This document shows positions 1-8,689 of a DNA stretch of 42,673 nucleotides, piece after piece; position 1 is the stretch's first letter; every line of letters begins with the position of its first letter. The stretch is taken from contig JACRHD010000030.1 in the NCBI GenBank assembly GCA_016234115.1, positions 1 through 42,673 on the forward strand. The letters are read 5' to 3'. The notes beneath the pieces are model-generated. The model was not told the origin of the DNA, did no database searches, and saw only the letters and a list, made by a program, of their open reading frames with translations. The translations under genes were made by a program, and so were the position numbers. Source of the stretch: Nitrospirota bacterium. Its GTDB lineage: Bacteria > Nitrospirota > Thermodesulfovibrionia > UBA6902.

Positions 1-719
1 GCCGGCAACACCGCCACATTGTAATGCTCCGCCATGTCCGCAAAGGTCCTGTTTATCTCAGGGTCATAATAACAGGCACTCGTTACCCCGCTCTTGAGAT
101 TGTCCGGCACCAGACATTCAGGACACCCTCCATAGTATTCAAAAGCCTTTATATTACTCTTTATAAAGTTCTCTACCTTTTGATCATCCACCGCACAGGC
201 AAATATGTATGAGGACGCCCCAAGCGCTGAGACAAACAACTCCACATCCACTCTTTCCCCTGTCTTAGGATTGGTATAGTGAGGCCTGTCCCCTGAGAAA
301 TCCTCAAACATCTTCTGACCCGCCTTGTGATTGAACCGCATCACCGGATCCAGCTTCTTTGCATAATTATGGTACTTCTCATAGAACTGGCTCCGGCTGT
401 AACCGTCAGGGTAGTCCCTTCTATATTCTTCATACAAAAGCTGAAGAGTCACTCCCTTCTTTTTCAACTCCTTTGTCAGATACTCAAAGTCCGGCATCGC
501 TTTGTCCGACACCGGCATCTCATCCGCCGCCGGAAATAACAGTCTGTACACCGCATCTTCATCCAACGCAGACAGCTCTTCGTAACTGAGTTTTGACTCC
601 TCTACTTTGTTTACGTATGCGCTTGCCGTGGATGTGGATATATTGCAGGCCCCGGCTATCTGGTTAATCCCTAACCCCATCTTTAGCCGCAGCCTGCACA
701 CTTCGTGGATCTTTCTCAT
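1..719 (-). CDS. istA: IS21-family transposase IstA, partial at window edge
   Basis: About 239 codons read leftwards and run off the window, so the C-terminus is missing. The start is an ATG at 719 preceded by GGGAGG with about 6 nt spacing. The N-terminus has a helix-turn-helix of the IstA kind (residues about 1-38, with GLGINQIAGACNIS). The middle carries RNase-H-like DDE motifs: an FEDFSGDR segment, a strand with SALGASSYIFA, and a PDNLKSGV segment, which matches the spacing of the first two catalytic aspartates of IS21 transposases. IstA cuts and joins the element ends; the helper ATPase IstB would lie further left, outside the window. The upstream DNA holds the tandem terminal repeats expected of this family, so this end of the element looks intact. 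Confidence 0.9.
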   Translation of the reverse strand, partial: MRKIHEVCRLRLKMGLGINQIAGACNISTSTASAYVNKVEESKLSYEELSALDEDAVYRLLFPAADEMPVSDKAMPDFEYLTKELKKKGVTLQLLYEEYRRDYPDGYSRSQFYEKYHNYAKKLDPVMRFNHKAGQKMFEDFSGDRPHYTNPKTGERVDVELFVSALGASSYIFACAVDDQKVENFIKSNIKAFEYYGGCPECLVPDNLKSGVTSACYYDPEINRTFADMAEHYNVAVLP

Positions 720-814
720 GCATATCCTCCCGCTTTTTTTCTTCATTTACCCTCCAGGTAATTTTTGGAGGGCATTTTAGTACAAACTGCAGGAGTTTAT
801 TAAAAAAAGGCCGG

Positions 815-951
815 AATCCGGTCTACCCGAACACTGAATCCGGTCTGCCTTCAAAAGTGTTCGAGCATTCCCGGATTTGCTGTTCGGGCTACATCGGATT
901 AGGTGTTCGGCTTACGCCGGATTTAGTGTTCGAGAGGGGGCGGATTTTGCA
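815..951. mobile_element. IS21-type terminal repeats and element end
   Basis: Four copies of TGTTCG-N8/9-CGGATT start at 858, 881, 904 and 927, an exact 23-bp period. One clear inverted copy lies at 815-833 and a degraded one near 837. Multiple terminal repeats of about 20 bp, bound by the transposase, are typical of IS21 elements. Read from the outside, the end begins TGCAAAATCCG, so the boundary is placed at 951, consistent with TG...CA termini. The sequence outside it returns directly to an SNF2 helicase reading frame. Confidence 0.75.
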
Positions 952-1303
952 ATCTTTTCTTCTATGGTATGGCGCATGAGGATTCTCGTAATCGCTACCG
1001 TTTTCTTCTGTCCTATCCTGTGTGCCCTGTCGGAGGCCTGATTCTCAACGGCGGGGTTCCACCAGGGATCCAGGTGAAATACATATGACGCCCTTGTAAG
1101 ATGAGTCCCTGTCCTCCGGCCTTGAGACTGAGAAGGAATACGGAAGGTCCTTCACTGCTCTGAAACTGTTCAATCAGTTTTTTCCTCTTTCCAACCTGGG
1201 TTGAGCCGTCAAGACGCAAATATCCGATGTTATGCTTTTGCAGGTCCTTCTCAAGCAGGTCCAGAAAAGAGGGCGATTTGGGCCACAAATACACCTTGCT
1301 TTC
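952..1303 (-). pseudogene. SNF2-family helicase C-terminal remnant
   Basis: Reading leftwards, one frame gives SFLDLLEKDLQKHNIGYLRL and then [14 protein letters not shown], which are helicase C-terminal motifs of SNF2/Rad54-type ATPases. After about residue 70 the homology continues in another frame: [15 protein letters not shown], then [10 protein letters not shown], then HTIEEKIAK. One base appears lost near 1095-1105, where CTCATCTTACAAGG would be restored by one extra C. The left end is cut by the IS21 terminus at 951 and the right end stops about 60 bp before the ATPase gene. The helicase domain I and N-terminus are absent. This is a dead fragment, broken by both a frameshift and an insertion. 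Confidence 0.85.
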
Positions 1304-1322
1304 AATAAATTATTATAGTATA

Positions 1323-1350
1323 CTCGAAATTATCTTAATAATATTTCGAG
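1323..1350. promoter_or_regulatory. 8-bp inverted repeat before ATPase gene
   Basis: CTCGAAAT (1323-1330) and ATTTCGAG (1343-1350) form a perfect inverted repeat with a 12-nt AT-rich spacer, 12 nt upstream of the TTG start at 1363. It could be an operator for a small dimeric regulator or part of an insertion boundary. No regulator gene is adjacent. Confidence 0.35.
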
Positions 1351-1362
1351 AGGTATAGCATT

Positions 1363-2766
1363 TTGGATGAAAGGCTTTTCTATAGTTATAATGCATGGAG
1401 AGGCGGGGCTTTTGCTCTGCCCGGCGACACCGTAGATCGTGACATCCATGATAAGGCCCTAAGTTTCGTCAGAGAAAAAGAGATACTTTCACTCCTTGGC
1501 TTGAGACAGACCGGCAAAAGCACCCTTTCATTCCAGCTCATTCACGACCTGCTTGAAGAAGGTGTCAGGCCGGAGAGGATATTCTATTTTACCTTCGATG
1601 ACCTTTCTCTCAGGCAGGAGCTTTCCGCGTCTTTCGGCAGTTTTCTGAAGATAGTGGAAAGATTCTTAGGTGAAGAGATTCAACAGCGGAAGACAATTAT
1701 ATATATCTTCATCGATGAGGTTCAGAAGCTTTCCGGTTTTATCGAATATATAAAGTCTCTGTATGATTTAAGGCTTCCGGTCAAGTGGATACTTACCGGA
1801 TCGTCTTCACTTGAATTAAAGGCCCAGATAAAAGAGAGCCTTGCAGGCAGGGTATTGTCCCTGTCAGTTTTGCCATTTTCTGAGGCTGAGATATTCAAAG
1901 GCCATGGACTTACCCCTCCGGACAAGAAAAATATATGGCGCTTTATTTTCGGAGAAACAACTCCTGATAATAAAGCGTTAAAAAAATATCAGGCCGGAAT
2001 GATGTCCTTCAAACAAAGAATACAGAAACTCTTTGAGGAGTACATGGTCTCCGGAGGATTGCCGGCAGTAGCCCTCAGCAAAGATGCGGACAAGAAACAG
2101 TTGCTCCTTAAAAGCTACAGGGAAACATATCTTGATCAGGACATCAGAAATCTGGTAAGGGAGGACAAGCTCTGGGTCTATCAAAAGGTTATGGAGCTGC
2201 TGGCCTCAAGGACAGGAGACCTTCTCAACTATTCAAATATCGCATCTCATCTTGAAGTAACCGTAGATACCATAAAGAGATATTCCATGCTGCTTGAGAA
2301 GACATTTATTATAAAAAATCTGACGACATATTCAAATAATATAAGGAGCGAGATACTCAAGACTCCGAAGGTGTATTTTACAGATCTCGGCATCAGAAAC
2401 AGCCTGCTTGGTTTAAACAGTGTTTCCCAGATAGAAAAACTTGGGCAATACGGCATCATTTTTGAAAACGCAATTGTAGAGAAACTGAATACGATTGCGC
2501 CCTTCATGGGACATGAGGCAAGACTGCACTATTGGAGGACGAAGACAAAAGAAGAAGTCGATATCATTGTATATACGCCGGAGAGGCTCCTGCCGATAGA
2601 AATAAAAAGTGATAAAAAGATACAGACAAAGCATTTAAAAGGGATCAGGAGTTTTCTTGCAAAGGAGAAAGAAAAGACCGGAGTGCTTGTCGGGCGGTTC
2701 GAGGATGCAGATATAATTGAAGAAGATAATATCCGGATTTATATGTTGCCTTACTGGATGATTTGA
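1363..2766 (+). CDS. AAA_14/DUF4143 family ATPase
   Basis: A 467-aa P-loop ATPase of the AAA_14 plus DUF4143 architecture, common in bacteria and archaea, often on mobile or horizontally moved DNA; its biochemical role is not established. Visible motifs are Walker A LGLRQTGKST (residues about 45-54), Walker B IIYIFIDEVQKL (about 106-118), a sensor strand WILTGSSS (about 142-149), and a C-terminal DUF4143 region ending in EVDIIVYTP...LPIEIKS, which resembles a PD-(D/E)xK nuclease-like core. The start is TTG at 1363, with GAGAGG upstream and no earlier in-frame start. It stands alone, next to an IS-interrupted helicase remnant, which suggests an acquired region. No partner gene is visible. Confidence 0.85.
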   Translation: MDERLFYSYNAWRGGAFALPGDTVDRDIHDKALSFVREKEILSLLGLRQTGKSTLSFQLIHDLLEEGVRPERIFYFTFDDLSLRQELSASFGSFLKIVERFLGEEIQQRKTIIYIFIDEVQKLSGFIEYIKSLYDLRLPVKWILTGSSSLELKAQIKESLAGRVLSLSVLPFSEAEIFKGHGLTPPDKKNIWRFIFGETTPDNKALKKYQAGMMSFKQRIQKLFEEYMVSGGLPAVALSKDADKKQLLLKSYRETYLDQDIRNLVREDKLWVYQKVMELLASRTGDLLNYSNIASHLEVTVDTIKRYSMLLEKTFIIKNLTTYSNNIRSEILKTPKVYFTDLGIRNSLLGLNSVSQIEKLGQYGIIFENAIVEKLNTIAPFMGHEARLHYWRTKTKEEVDIIVYTPERLLPIEIKSDKKIQTKHLKGIRSFLAKEKEKTGVLVGRFEDADIIEEDNIRIYMLPYWMI

Positions 2767-3301
2767 ACTGAAAATAATGAGGTTGTGGCTTGTTTTGGTC
2801 AAATGCTATTGACATGCTCGAAGACTATCGCCTGATATAATTCATGACATCAGATTTAAATTGATTCTATTGAACTCATAGTGCAGATTGGGCTTTTCCG
2901 CCATCCCCCGGGGAAAATGCTATAATGTAAGAGCAAACTTTAATACAAAGAAGAACTGACATGGTAAATACTCTCCCCCAGTATTCAAAAAAGTTCGGGA
3001 AGGTTACATGGGATTTGTCGGGGAATTGCCGGGGGCCGGCCCTCAGGGCGAAACATTGGAAGAAATTCCTCAGAGAAGGGGAAAGCATACGGTTTACGTA
3101 ACTCGAAAAGAAAATAAAGGTGTCCACAATCCCCCGCCGCAAGGAAATTAACGATCATCTTTGCCGAAAGATTTGCAAAGACCTTATGTCCCTGTTCCCC
3201 TGATTGAATGTTGTGAATGTCATTTCCGTAAAAACAGGAATTTTGAGGCAAGCCCCTACGATGGGCGAACGCAGAGGTCCGCCCCTGCAAGTTTGAAATT
3301 C
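2767..3301. other. Intergenic stretch before rodA
   Basis: No convincing full gene. It holds a TATAAT at 2921-2926 without a good -35, a possible 46-codon ORF (2961-3101), and a GC-rich repeat fragment at about 3249-3290 (GCCCCTACG...GTCCGCCCCTGC) of the same kind as intergenic hairpins elsewhere in the window. The usual rodA neighbours (mreBCD, mrdA) are not present here. Confidence 0.5.
2961..3101 (+). CDS. Possible 46-aa small protein
   Basis: An ATG 35 nt after a TATAAT element opens a 46-aa ORF beginning MVNTLPQYSKKFGKVTWDL and rich in Lys, Arg and Trp. The ribosome binding site is weak (AAGAAG). I do not recognise it. The order of a -10-like box, a short leader and an ORF is suggestive, but the region also contains repeat debris, so it may be noncoding or a remnant. 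Confidence 0.2.
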   Translation: MVNTLPQYSKKFGKVTWDLSGNCRGPALRAKHWKKFLREGESIRFT

Positions 3302-4423
3302 ATGATTGACCGAAGGCTGATAAAGGATTTCGACTGGACATTTCTTACTGTGTCGGTTGTCATAGCCATGATCGGGGTAATGACCATCTACAGCTCCACA
3401 AGACCGCTGTTTGATTCGGCGCAGGAGTCTTTTTATTTGAAACAGTTGAACTGGATCGTCCTGAGCCTCGTATGCTTCTTTCTCATGCTGGTAATCGATT
3501 ACCGGTGGTACGTCAGGTTTTCTTATGTATTTTATGTCCTCGGCATTGTCCTGCTGGCGCTGGTCCTGGTCGTGGGACGCACAGGCATGGGGGCGCAGAG
3601 ATGGATTAATCTGGGGTTCCTGTCGTTTCAGCCTTCGGAATTTTTCAAGCTCTTTTTTGTGGCGGCGCTGTCGCGGTATCTCTCCGGCCTCGATCCGGAG
3701 GAGGAGCTCGATTTCCGCCGGATGATGAAGCTGGTTGCGGGGATATTTATCATTCCGGCGGTCCTTATAATCAAACAGCCCGACCTGGGGACTATGCTGT
3801 TATTGCTCTTCGTATTCTCCGCGATGGTCCTGACGGCGGGACTGAAAAGGAAGATAATCATCATGACGGTCATATTCGGACTGATAGCTGTGCCGGTCGG
3901 CGGCAAGTTTGCCTGGGACAAGCTGAAGGGCTATCAGAAGAACAGGATCATAGCATTTATGGACCCCCAGGCCGATCCCAAGGGCATCGGCTATCACATA
4001 AAGCAGTCAAAGGTTTCCGTGGGCGCTGGAGGCCTTGTCGGCAAGGGATATCTCAAGGGGACCCAGGGGCCTTACCGGTTTTTACCGGAGAACCATACGG
4101 ATTTTATCTTTTCGATCTTTGCGGAGGAATGGGGATTTCTCGGCAGCCTCTCTTTATTTTCACTCTACCTGTTCATCATATGGAGGGGCTTTGACACGGC
4201 CAGGAGCTCGCGGGACAGCGACGGCCGTTTTCTGGCCCTCGGCGTTACGTATATGTTTTCTTTCTATTTCATCATCAACGTCGGGATGACTCTCGGCCTG
4301 ATGCCTGTGGTCGGTATACCCCTGCCGCTCATGAGCTACGGCGGCACGGCCCTGCTCTCCAATTTCCTCGCCCTCAGTATGATAGAGAACGTCAGGATGC
4401 GAAGGTATGCGTCTTATTACTGA
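3302..4423 (+). CDS. rodA: Rod-shape peptidoglycan glycosyltransferase RodA
   Basis: A SEDS-family polytopic membrane protein of 373 aa from the ATG at 3302. It polymerises lipid II glycan strands during cell elongation, together with a class B PBP. Family signatures are GRTGMGAQRWINLG with FQPSEFFKL, the periplasmic FLPENHTDFIFSIFAEEWG segment, and a C-terminal GIPLPLMSYGGTALL, which is nearer RodA than FtsW. About ten hydrophobic helices are evident. The frame is open upstream to 3161, but those residues are not hydrophobic and overlap repeat DNA, so 3302 (MIDRRLIKDFDWT) is the better start; its ribosome binding site is weak. It is not next to mreBCD or mrdA. Its 3' end overlaps convergent malQ by 7 bp. 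Confidence 0.92.
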   Translation: MIDRRLIKDFDWTFLTVSVVIAMIGVMTIYSSTRPLFDSAQESFYLKQLNWIVLSLVCFFLMLVIDYRWYVRFSYVFYVLGIVLLALVLVVGRTGMGAQRWINLGFLSFQPSEFFKLFFVAALSRYLSGLDPEEELDFRRMMKLVAGIFIIPAVLIIKQPDLGTMLLLLFVFSAMVLTAGLKRKIIIMTVIFGLIAVPVGGKFAWDKLKGYQKNRIIAFMDPQADPKGIGYHIKQSKVSVGAGGLVGKGYLKGTQGPYRFLPENHTDFIFSIFAEEWGFLGSLSLFSLYLFIIWRGFDTARSSRDSDGRFLALGVTYMFSFYFIINVGMTLGLMPVVGIPLPLMSYGGTALLSNFLALSMIENVRMRRYASYY

Positions 4424-5919
4424 CCCCTGCCGTAAATCTTCGTCATTTCCGAAAGCTTTTTCGAGAGGGATGGGGTAAGCTGCTCGGGGAGCATTCTCCA
4501 CTCCCAGTTGTCGCTCGGACTTGCGGGCAGGTTCATCCTGTCTTTTTCCCCGAGACCGAGGATATCCTGCATGGGGATTATTGCTATATCAGCGACGGAC
4601 ATCATGGCAAGGCGTATGATTTCCCAGTGTACTGTCTTTTCGGTGACCTCGCGCCCCAGGTAATCGAATAGTCTTTTTTTGCCCTCATGGTCGAGCTCTT
4701 TCCTGAACCATCCTCTGATGGTATTGTTGTCATGGGTGCCTGTATATACCACGCAGTTCTTTACGTGATTATGGGGCGCGTATGGGTTTGTCGGGAGGTC
4801 TTCCGTAAAAGCGAACAGCAGCACCTTCATGCCGGGGAACCCGAACTTCTTCATGACTTCCCTGACGTCGTCCGTAATGATGCCGAGGTCCTCGGCAACG
4901 ATGGATATATGGGGGAAATGCTTCATGGTTGTTTTGAAAAAGTCTTCCGCCGGGGCCTTTACCCATTTGCCGTTAATGGCGGTCTTCTCCGCCGCAGGGA
5001 CTTCCCAGTAGCCGGCAAATCCGCGAAAGTGGTCTATCCTGAAAAAGTGAAAAAGTCTCAGGTTGTGCTCAATGCGTTTCATCCACCAGGCATAGCCGGT
5101 CTTTTTCAGCACGTCCCAGTGATAAACCGGATGGCCCCACAATTGGCCCGTCGCGCTGAAATAATCGGGCGGGACCCCGGAGACAAAGGCCGGTTTTTTT
5201 TCGTCGTCAAGACTGAATATCTCGGGATTGGACCATACATCGGAGCCGTCGTGATTTACATAGATGGGGATGTCGCCTAAGATCTTTATGTTTACGCTGT
5301 CGCAGTAATTCCTGAGGGATGTCCACTGTGTAAAAAAGAGGTACTGCAGAAACTTTTCCCGCAGGATCTCCTCCTGCAGTTTTTCACACCATTCCTCAAG
5401 GGCATTTTCTTTCCGGTCTCTTATCTCCACGGGCCAGTTCCCCCATTCAATTCCCCCCAGGCGTGTCTTGATAGAGATGAAAAGACTGTAGTTGTCGAGC
5501 CAGTGCGCGTGCTCCCTGCAGAATTCCAGGAAGTCATTATGATCAGGCAGATGTTCCCTGTTTCTCCTGAAGGCCAGGGTCAGGACATCTTCCTTGTATT
5601 TTTCAACCGCTGTATAATCTACTCTATCCACCGGGAATTCAGGAGCGCCGTGTATGTCCGACTCGGAAAGAAAACCGTCCCTGACCATCCGCTCGGGGCT
5701 TATGAGGAGGTGGTTGCCCGCAAAAGCGGAAAAACTGCTGTAAGGGGAACTGCCGTACGCGGTACAGGTGACATTGAGCGGCAATATCTGCCAGAACCTC
5801 TGTTGAGACGCGGCAAGAAAGTCGGCGAACCTGTAGGCCTCCGGCCCGAGGTCCCCGATCCCGTACCGCGACGGTAGCGACGTTATGTGAAGAAGGATTC
5901 CGCTGCTTCGTTTGTCCAT
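4417..5919 (-). CDS. malQ: 4-alpha-glucanotransferase (amylomaltase, GH77)
   Basis: A 500-aa cytoplasmic GH77 enzyme that moves alpha-1,4-glucan segments between chains. Seen motifs are the N-terminal ILHITSLPSRYGIGDLG, GDIPIYVNHDGSDVW, the FRIDHFRGF segment with the nucleophile Asp, VAEDLGIIT with the acid/base Glu, and YTGTHDNNT with the transition-state Asp. The start ATG at 5919 follows GGAGG. The length is normal for the family. It leads the minus-strand side of a glucan block with a GH57 enzyme and glgB, which suggests a joint role in glycogen or maltodextrin metabolism. Each gene is separated by 150-200 bp, so they may have separate promoters. Confidence 0.95.
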   Translation of the reverse strand: MDKRSSGILLHITSLPSRYGIGDLGPEAYRFADFLAASQQRFWQILPLNVTCTAYGSSPYSSFSAFAGNHLLISPERMVRDGFLSESDIHGAPEFPVDRVDYTAVEKYKEDVLTLAFRRNREHLPDHNDFLEFCREHAHWLDNYSLFISIKTRLGGIEWGNWPVEIRDRKENALEEWCEKLQEEILREKFLQYLFFTQWTSLRNYCDSVNIKILGDIPIYVNHDGSDVWSNPEIFSLDDEKKPAFVSGVPPDYFSATGQLWGHPVYHWDVLKKTGYAWWMKRIEHNLRLFHFFRIDHFRGFAGYWEVPAAEKTAINGKWVKAPAEDFFKTTMKHFPHISIVAEDLGIITDDVREVMKKFGFPGMKVLLFAFTEDLPTNPYAPHNHVKNCVVYTGTHDNNTIRGWFRKELDHEGKKRLFDYLGREVTEKTVHWEIIRLAMMSVADIAIIPMQDILGLGEKDRMNLPASPSDNWEWRMLPEQLTPSLSKKLSEMTKIYGRGQ

Positions 5920-5936
5920 AATTCCCTCCGGGAATT

Positions 5937-6110
5937 GATTACACAGATAAGAGACCGATTACACAGATTCTAATTATAATGATAACGACATATTAATGCA
6001 TGTCATCCCGCTCAAAGCGTATCCCTATGCCTGTCGGGAGTGACAACGTAATCCAGACGACTTGAAAGTAGTTTTATCTGCGTAATCGTCTGTTAAGAAT
6101 CTGTGTAATC
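5937..6110. repeat. Nested inverted repeat element between malQ and GH57
   Basis: GATTACACAGAT occurs at 5937-5948 and 5957-5968, and its reverse complement with flanks (AGAATCTGTGTAATC) at 6096-6110. Inside lies TGTCATCCCG...CGGGAGTGACA (6001-6045), a short member of the dispersed CGTCATnCCCG family seen four more times in this window. The nested structure looks like a small non-autonomous element that fills the whole intergenic gap. No coding sequence is evident. Confidence 0.6.
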
Positions 6111-6112
6111 AT

Positions 6113-8533
6113 CTACACTTTTACATGTAGATAATAGCCGAGCTTGGTAAAACCTTCAACCCATTTCCTGGCTGCGGGATCGCCGCCCTCCGCCCGGACT
6201 TTCATGCCGGACAGAATATTCTTCCCGATCGAGAAATAAATATTCTGCGCGTTCCAGAGGTTCAGCGACAGGGAGAGCGGTTTTATAAGCTCAAAGGTCT
6301 CATCTATCGTGTCAAAAAGTCCCACGTCTTCAGGCCGCTCGCTCAGTCTCTCCATCACCGAATTTACCCATGTGCTCGCTATATACCCGATAGTGGTCGT
6401 ATCGATTTTAACATACCATCTTCTGGTTTCGTCCATGATCTTTTTCAGCCTTTCGGTGTCCAGGTCTTCTTCTTCAAAGAGTCTCTTCAGGTCCGTATTG
6501 ATGATGTATTCAGCCGCCGAGAGGAAAGGCCTGGGTATCCGGTGCAGCAGGTTCTGGTAGAAATTCATGATCGAGGAGTTGTTTTCGTATATCTGACGGT
6601 ACGAGGCCTCGACGTTTTCATAGGTATATTTCAGCACCAGGTCGAGCACCTTTCTCTGCTCGTCTTTAAAGAGGTGCCACAGGGAGAATATATTGCCGTT
6701 AAAATGCTTGTCCATAGAACGGATGACCTCGGGCAGGTCGCCCCTTTCAAAGGCCTCGGTGATCTCCGTCTGGATCAGGGAGAAGTCTCCGTTGTCATGA
6801 AGGTCTTTGACCCCGGCGTTTATATTGTGGTCTCCAAGGTGAAGCACCGCGAAGATGATGGCCTTCTCGTCCCACGTTACATCGGAACTGATGACGGCCT
6901 TCCCCGTGGCAAGCTTCAGCTTGCCCGCCTCTCTCCTGTCATAGATTTCATTCTTCGCGGTATAACAGTATATTTTCGTGTTTTCCGGGTATTCTTCAAA
7001 TACCGATGAAATGCAGTAGTGGGCGCCCACGCGCAGGAGATCGCTTTTCGCGTTTCTTACGAACATTTCATAAGGCTGCGCTGCGTTCTTATATACATTG
7101 CTCGGAGCTTTACGGAGAAGCCCCAGAAATTCCTCCTCAAGAGACAATCCCTTTATCTCCTCCATGTACTGTATCGCCTTTGACGCATACTGCATGATCT
7201 GGACGTTTTCAATCCCCGAGACTTCGTCGAAGAACCAGCCGCAGCTTGTGTACATCAGCATGGCGTTTCTCTGCGCCTCCAGGAGTTTCAGCGCGCTCAT
7301 CTTTTCAGCCTTCGTGAGTTCCCTAACGGCGTGTTTTGCAAAGAATGCCTCGATGTTCTCCCGCGACCTGTCAAGTACGATTTCGATATAATCATTTCTC
7401 GTGTCCCACGGGTTCTGGAAGTATTTGGCGGCCTCGGACCCGTAAACAGGAATGAGCCGGTCTCTCAGCCAGTCCATCGCGTCTCTGAGGGGTCTTCTCC
7501 ATTCCTGGTGCCACCCGGGATGGGTGCCGGAATTGCATCCGCAATTGCCCCGCCAGCGCTCTATGCCGTGTACGCAGCTCCATGAAGAGTTCTCGAAAAT
7601 GTCGGCGACATGTGTCGGCTCGTGTTTTTCAAGGTACTCGCCGTAATTGGTAATGCCGGCAAGGCTGTTGGCCTCGATGTGGTGGAGGGCATAGGCCAGG
7701 GCCATGTCGCCGAAGCGATGGTGATGGCCGAAGGTCTCCCCGTCGGTAGATATATGCACTAATTGCGCCCACTTTCTATGATCATTGAAAGCGGAAAGCA
7801 GCTTGCCGGCAAAGGTTTCTCCGTTGTTCAGCAGCCCCCCGAAGGACACCTCCCGGGAGATCGGACCGTCGTAGAAGAACAGGTTTATGGGCCTGCCGGA
7901 AGGGAGTTCGCATATGTAGGGCCTTGTCGGGTCGATCCTCTCGCCTCTGACGTCGTGCCAGACGCCCGGCTCCTCCTTCTTCCTCACCCTTTGCGCCTGT
8001 CTCGGAGCGAGTATGGTGTACTTTATCCCGAGACTCACAAGCACTTCGAGGGTCTCCTTATCGACGGCCGCTTCAGGCAGCCATATCCCTTCAGGGAAGC
8101 GTTTGAACCTCTTTTCAAAGTCTTTCACGCCCCATATTATCTGGGTATATTTGTCCTTCCTGTTTGCCAGAGGCAATATCATGTGATTATAACCCTGCGC
8201 AATGGCCGAGCCGTGACCTGAAAACCTTTGCATGCTGAGACGGTCCGCCTGCAGTATCGAGTCATATACGGCCGGTTTGTGTCGCTCAAGCCAGGACAGG
8301 AGGGTCGGTCCGAAGTCAAAACTGATCTTGGAGTAAATATTTACAATATCTATGATCTTCCCTTCCGTATTGAGAATGCGGGAGGACGCGTTGGGCGCGT
8401 AGCATTCAGCGGTTATCCTTTCATTCCAGTCATGATATGGATAGGCGCTGTCCTGGAACTCTATCTCTTCAAGCCAGGGGTTCTCCCTCGGGGGCTGGTA
8501 GAAGTGCCCATGTATACATATATATTTGTTCAT
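6113..8533 (-). CDS. GH57 family glycoside hydrolase with DUF3536
   Basis: An 806-aa cytoplasmic protein with a GH57 domain (residues about 1-330) and a long C-terminal DUF3536-type region. GH57 conserved regions are visible: HGHFYQPPRENP near the N-terminus, GIWLPEAAVD (the Glu is the likely nucleophile), and STDGETFGHHHR (the Asp is the likely acid/base). GH57 enzymes act on alpha-glucans as amylases, pullulanases, branching enzymes or glucanotransferases; this subgroup's exact reaction cannot be read from sequence. Its position between malQ and glgB, all minus strand, supports alpha-glucan processing. The ATG at 8533 was chosen because HGHFYQPP lies right after it; the ribosome binding site is weak. 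Confidence 0.88.
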   Translation of the reverse strand: MNKYICIHGHFYQPPRENPWLEEIEFQDSAYPYHDWNERITAECYAPNASSRILNTEGKIIDIVNIYSKISFDFGPTLLSWLERHKPAVYDSILQADRLSMQRFSGHGSAIAQGYNHMILPLANRKDKYTQIIWGVKDFEKRFKRFPEGIWLPEAAVDKETLEVLVSLGIKYTILAPRQAQRVRKKEEPGVWHDVRGERIDPTRPYICELPSGRPINLFFYDGPISREVSFGGLLNNGETFAGKLLSAFNDHRKWAQLVHISTDGETFGHHHRFGDMALAYALHHIEANSLAGITNYGEYLEKHEPTHVADIFENSSWSCVHGIERWRGNCGCNSGTHPGWHQEWRRPLRDAMDWLRDRLIPVYGSEAAKYFQNPWDTRNDYIEIVLDRSRENIEAFFAKHAVRELTKAEKMSALKLLEAQRNAMLMYTSCGWFFDEVSGIENVQIMQYASKAIQYMEEIKGLSLEEEFLGLLRKAPSNVYKNAAQPYEMFVRNAKSDLLRVGAHYCISSVFEEYPENTKIYCYTAKNEIYDRREAGKLKLATGKAVISSDVTWDEKAIIFAVLHLGDHNINAGVKDLHDNGDFSLIQTEITEAFERGDLPEVIRSMDKHFNGNIFSLWHLFKDEQRKVLDLVLKYTYENVEASYRQIYENNSSIMNFYQNLLHRIPRPFLSAAEYIINTDLKRLFEEEDLDTERLKKIMDETRRWYVKIDTTTIGYIASTWVNSVMERLSERPEDVGLFDTIDETFELIKPLSLSLNLWNAQNIYFSIGKNILSGMKVRAEGGDPAARKWVEGFTKLGYYLHVKV

Positions 8534-8665
8534 CTAATAACTTACCGACATAAGCGAAGAAATCTTGAACGGCAAGACATAATTATATAAAATCGACCGG
8601 TTAACTGCAAAGGACGCGGTGAGATTGGAAACGTCGTAGGGGAAGACCTGTGTGTTTGCCGATTG

Positions 8666-8686
8666 CAGGGGCGGTCCGGCGGACCG
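8666..8686. repeat. GC hairpin just after glgB
   Basis: GGGCGGTCC-GGC-GGACCGCCC is a perfect 9-bp inverted repeat, 3 bp past the glgB stop. It has no T-run on either side, so it is more likely one of the GGGGC-type dispersed palindromes than an intrinsic terminator, though it may block 3' degradation of the glgB transcript. Confidence 0.45.
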
Positions 8687-8689
8687 CCC

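Noticed and set aside
858-945. Regular 23-bp repeats looking like a tiny CRISPR array
   Set aside because: The repeats are directly abutting with no unique spacers and lie at the end of an IS21 element next to istA; no cas genes are present.
3161-3301. N-terminal extension of RodA
   Set aside because: The extra 47 residues contain repeat DNA and no hydrophobic helix; the ATG at 3302 fits the family start.
4687-5280. 197-codon plus-strand frame opposite malQ
   Set aside because: It lies wholly antisense to a gene with clear GH77 catalytic motifs and shows no domain features of its own.
8666-8686. Rho-independent terminator for glgB
   Set aside because: A strong stem, but no T-run on the glgB transcript side.
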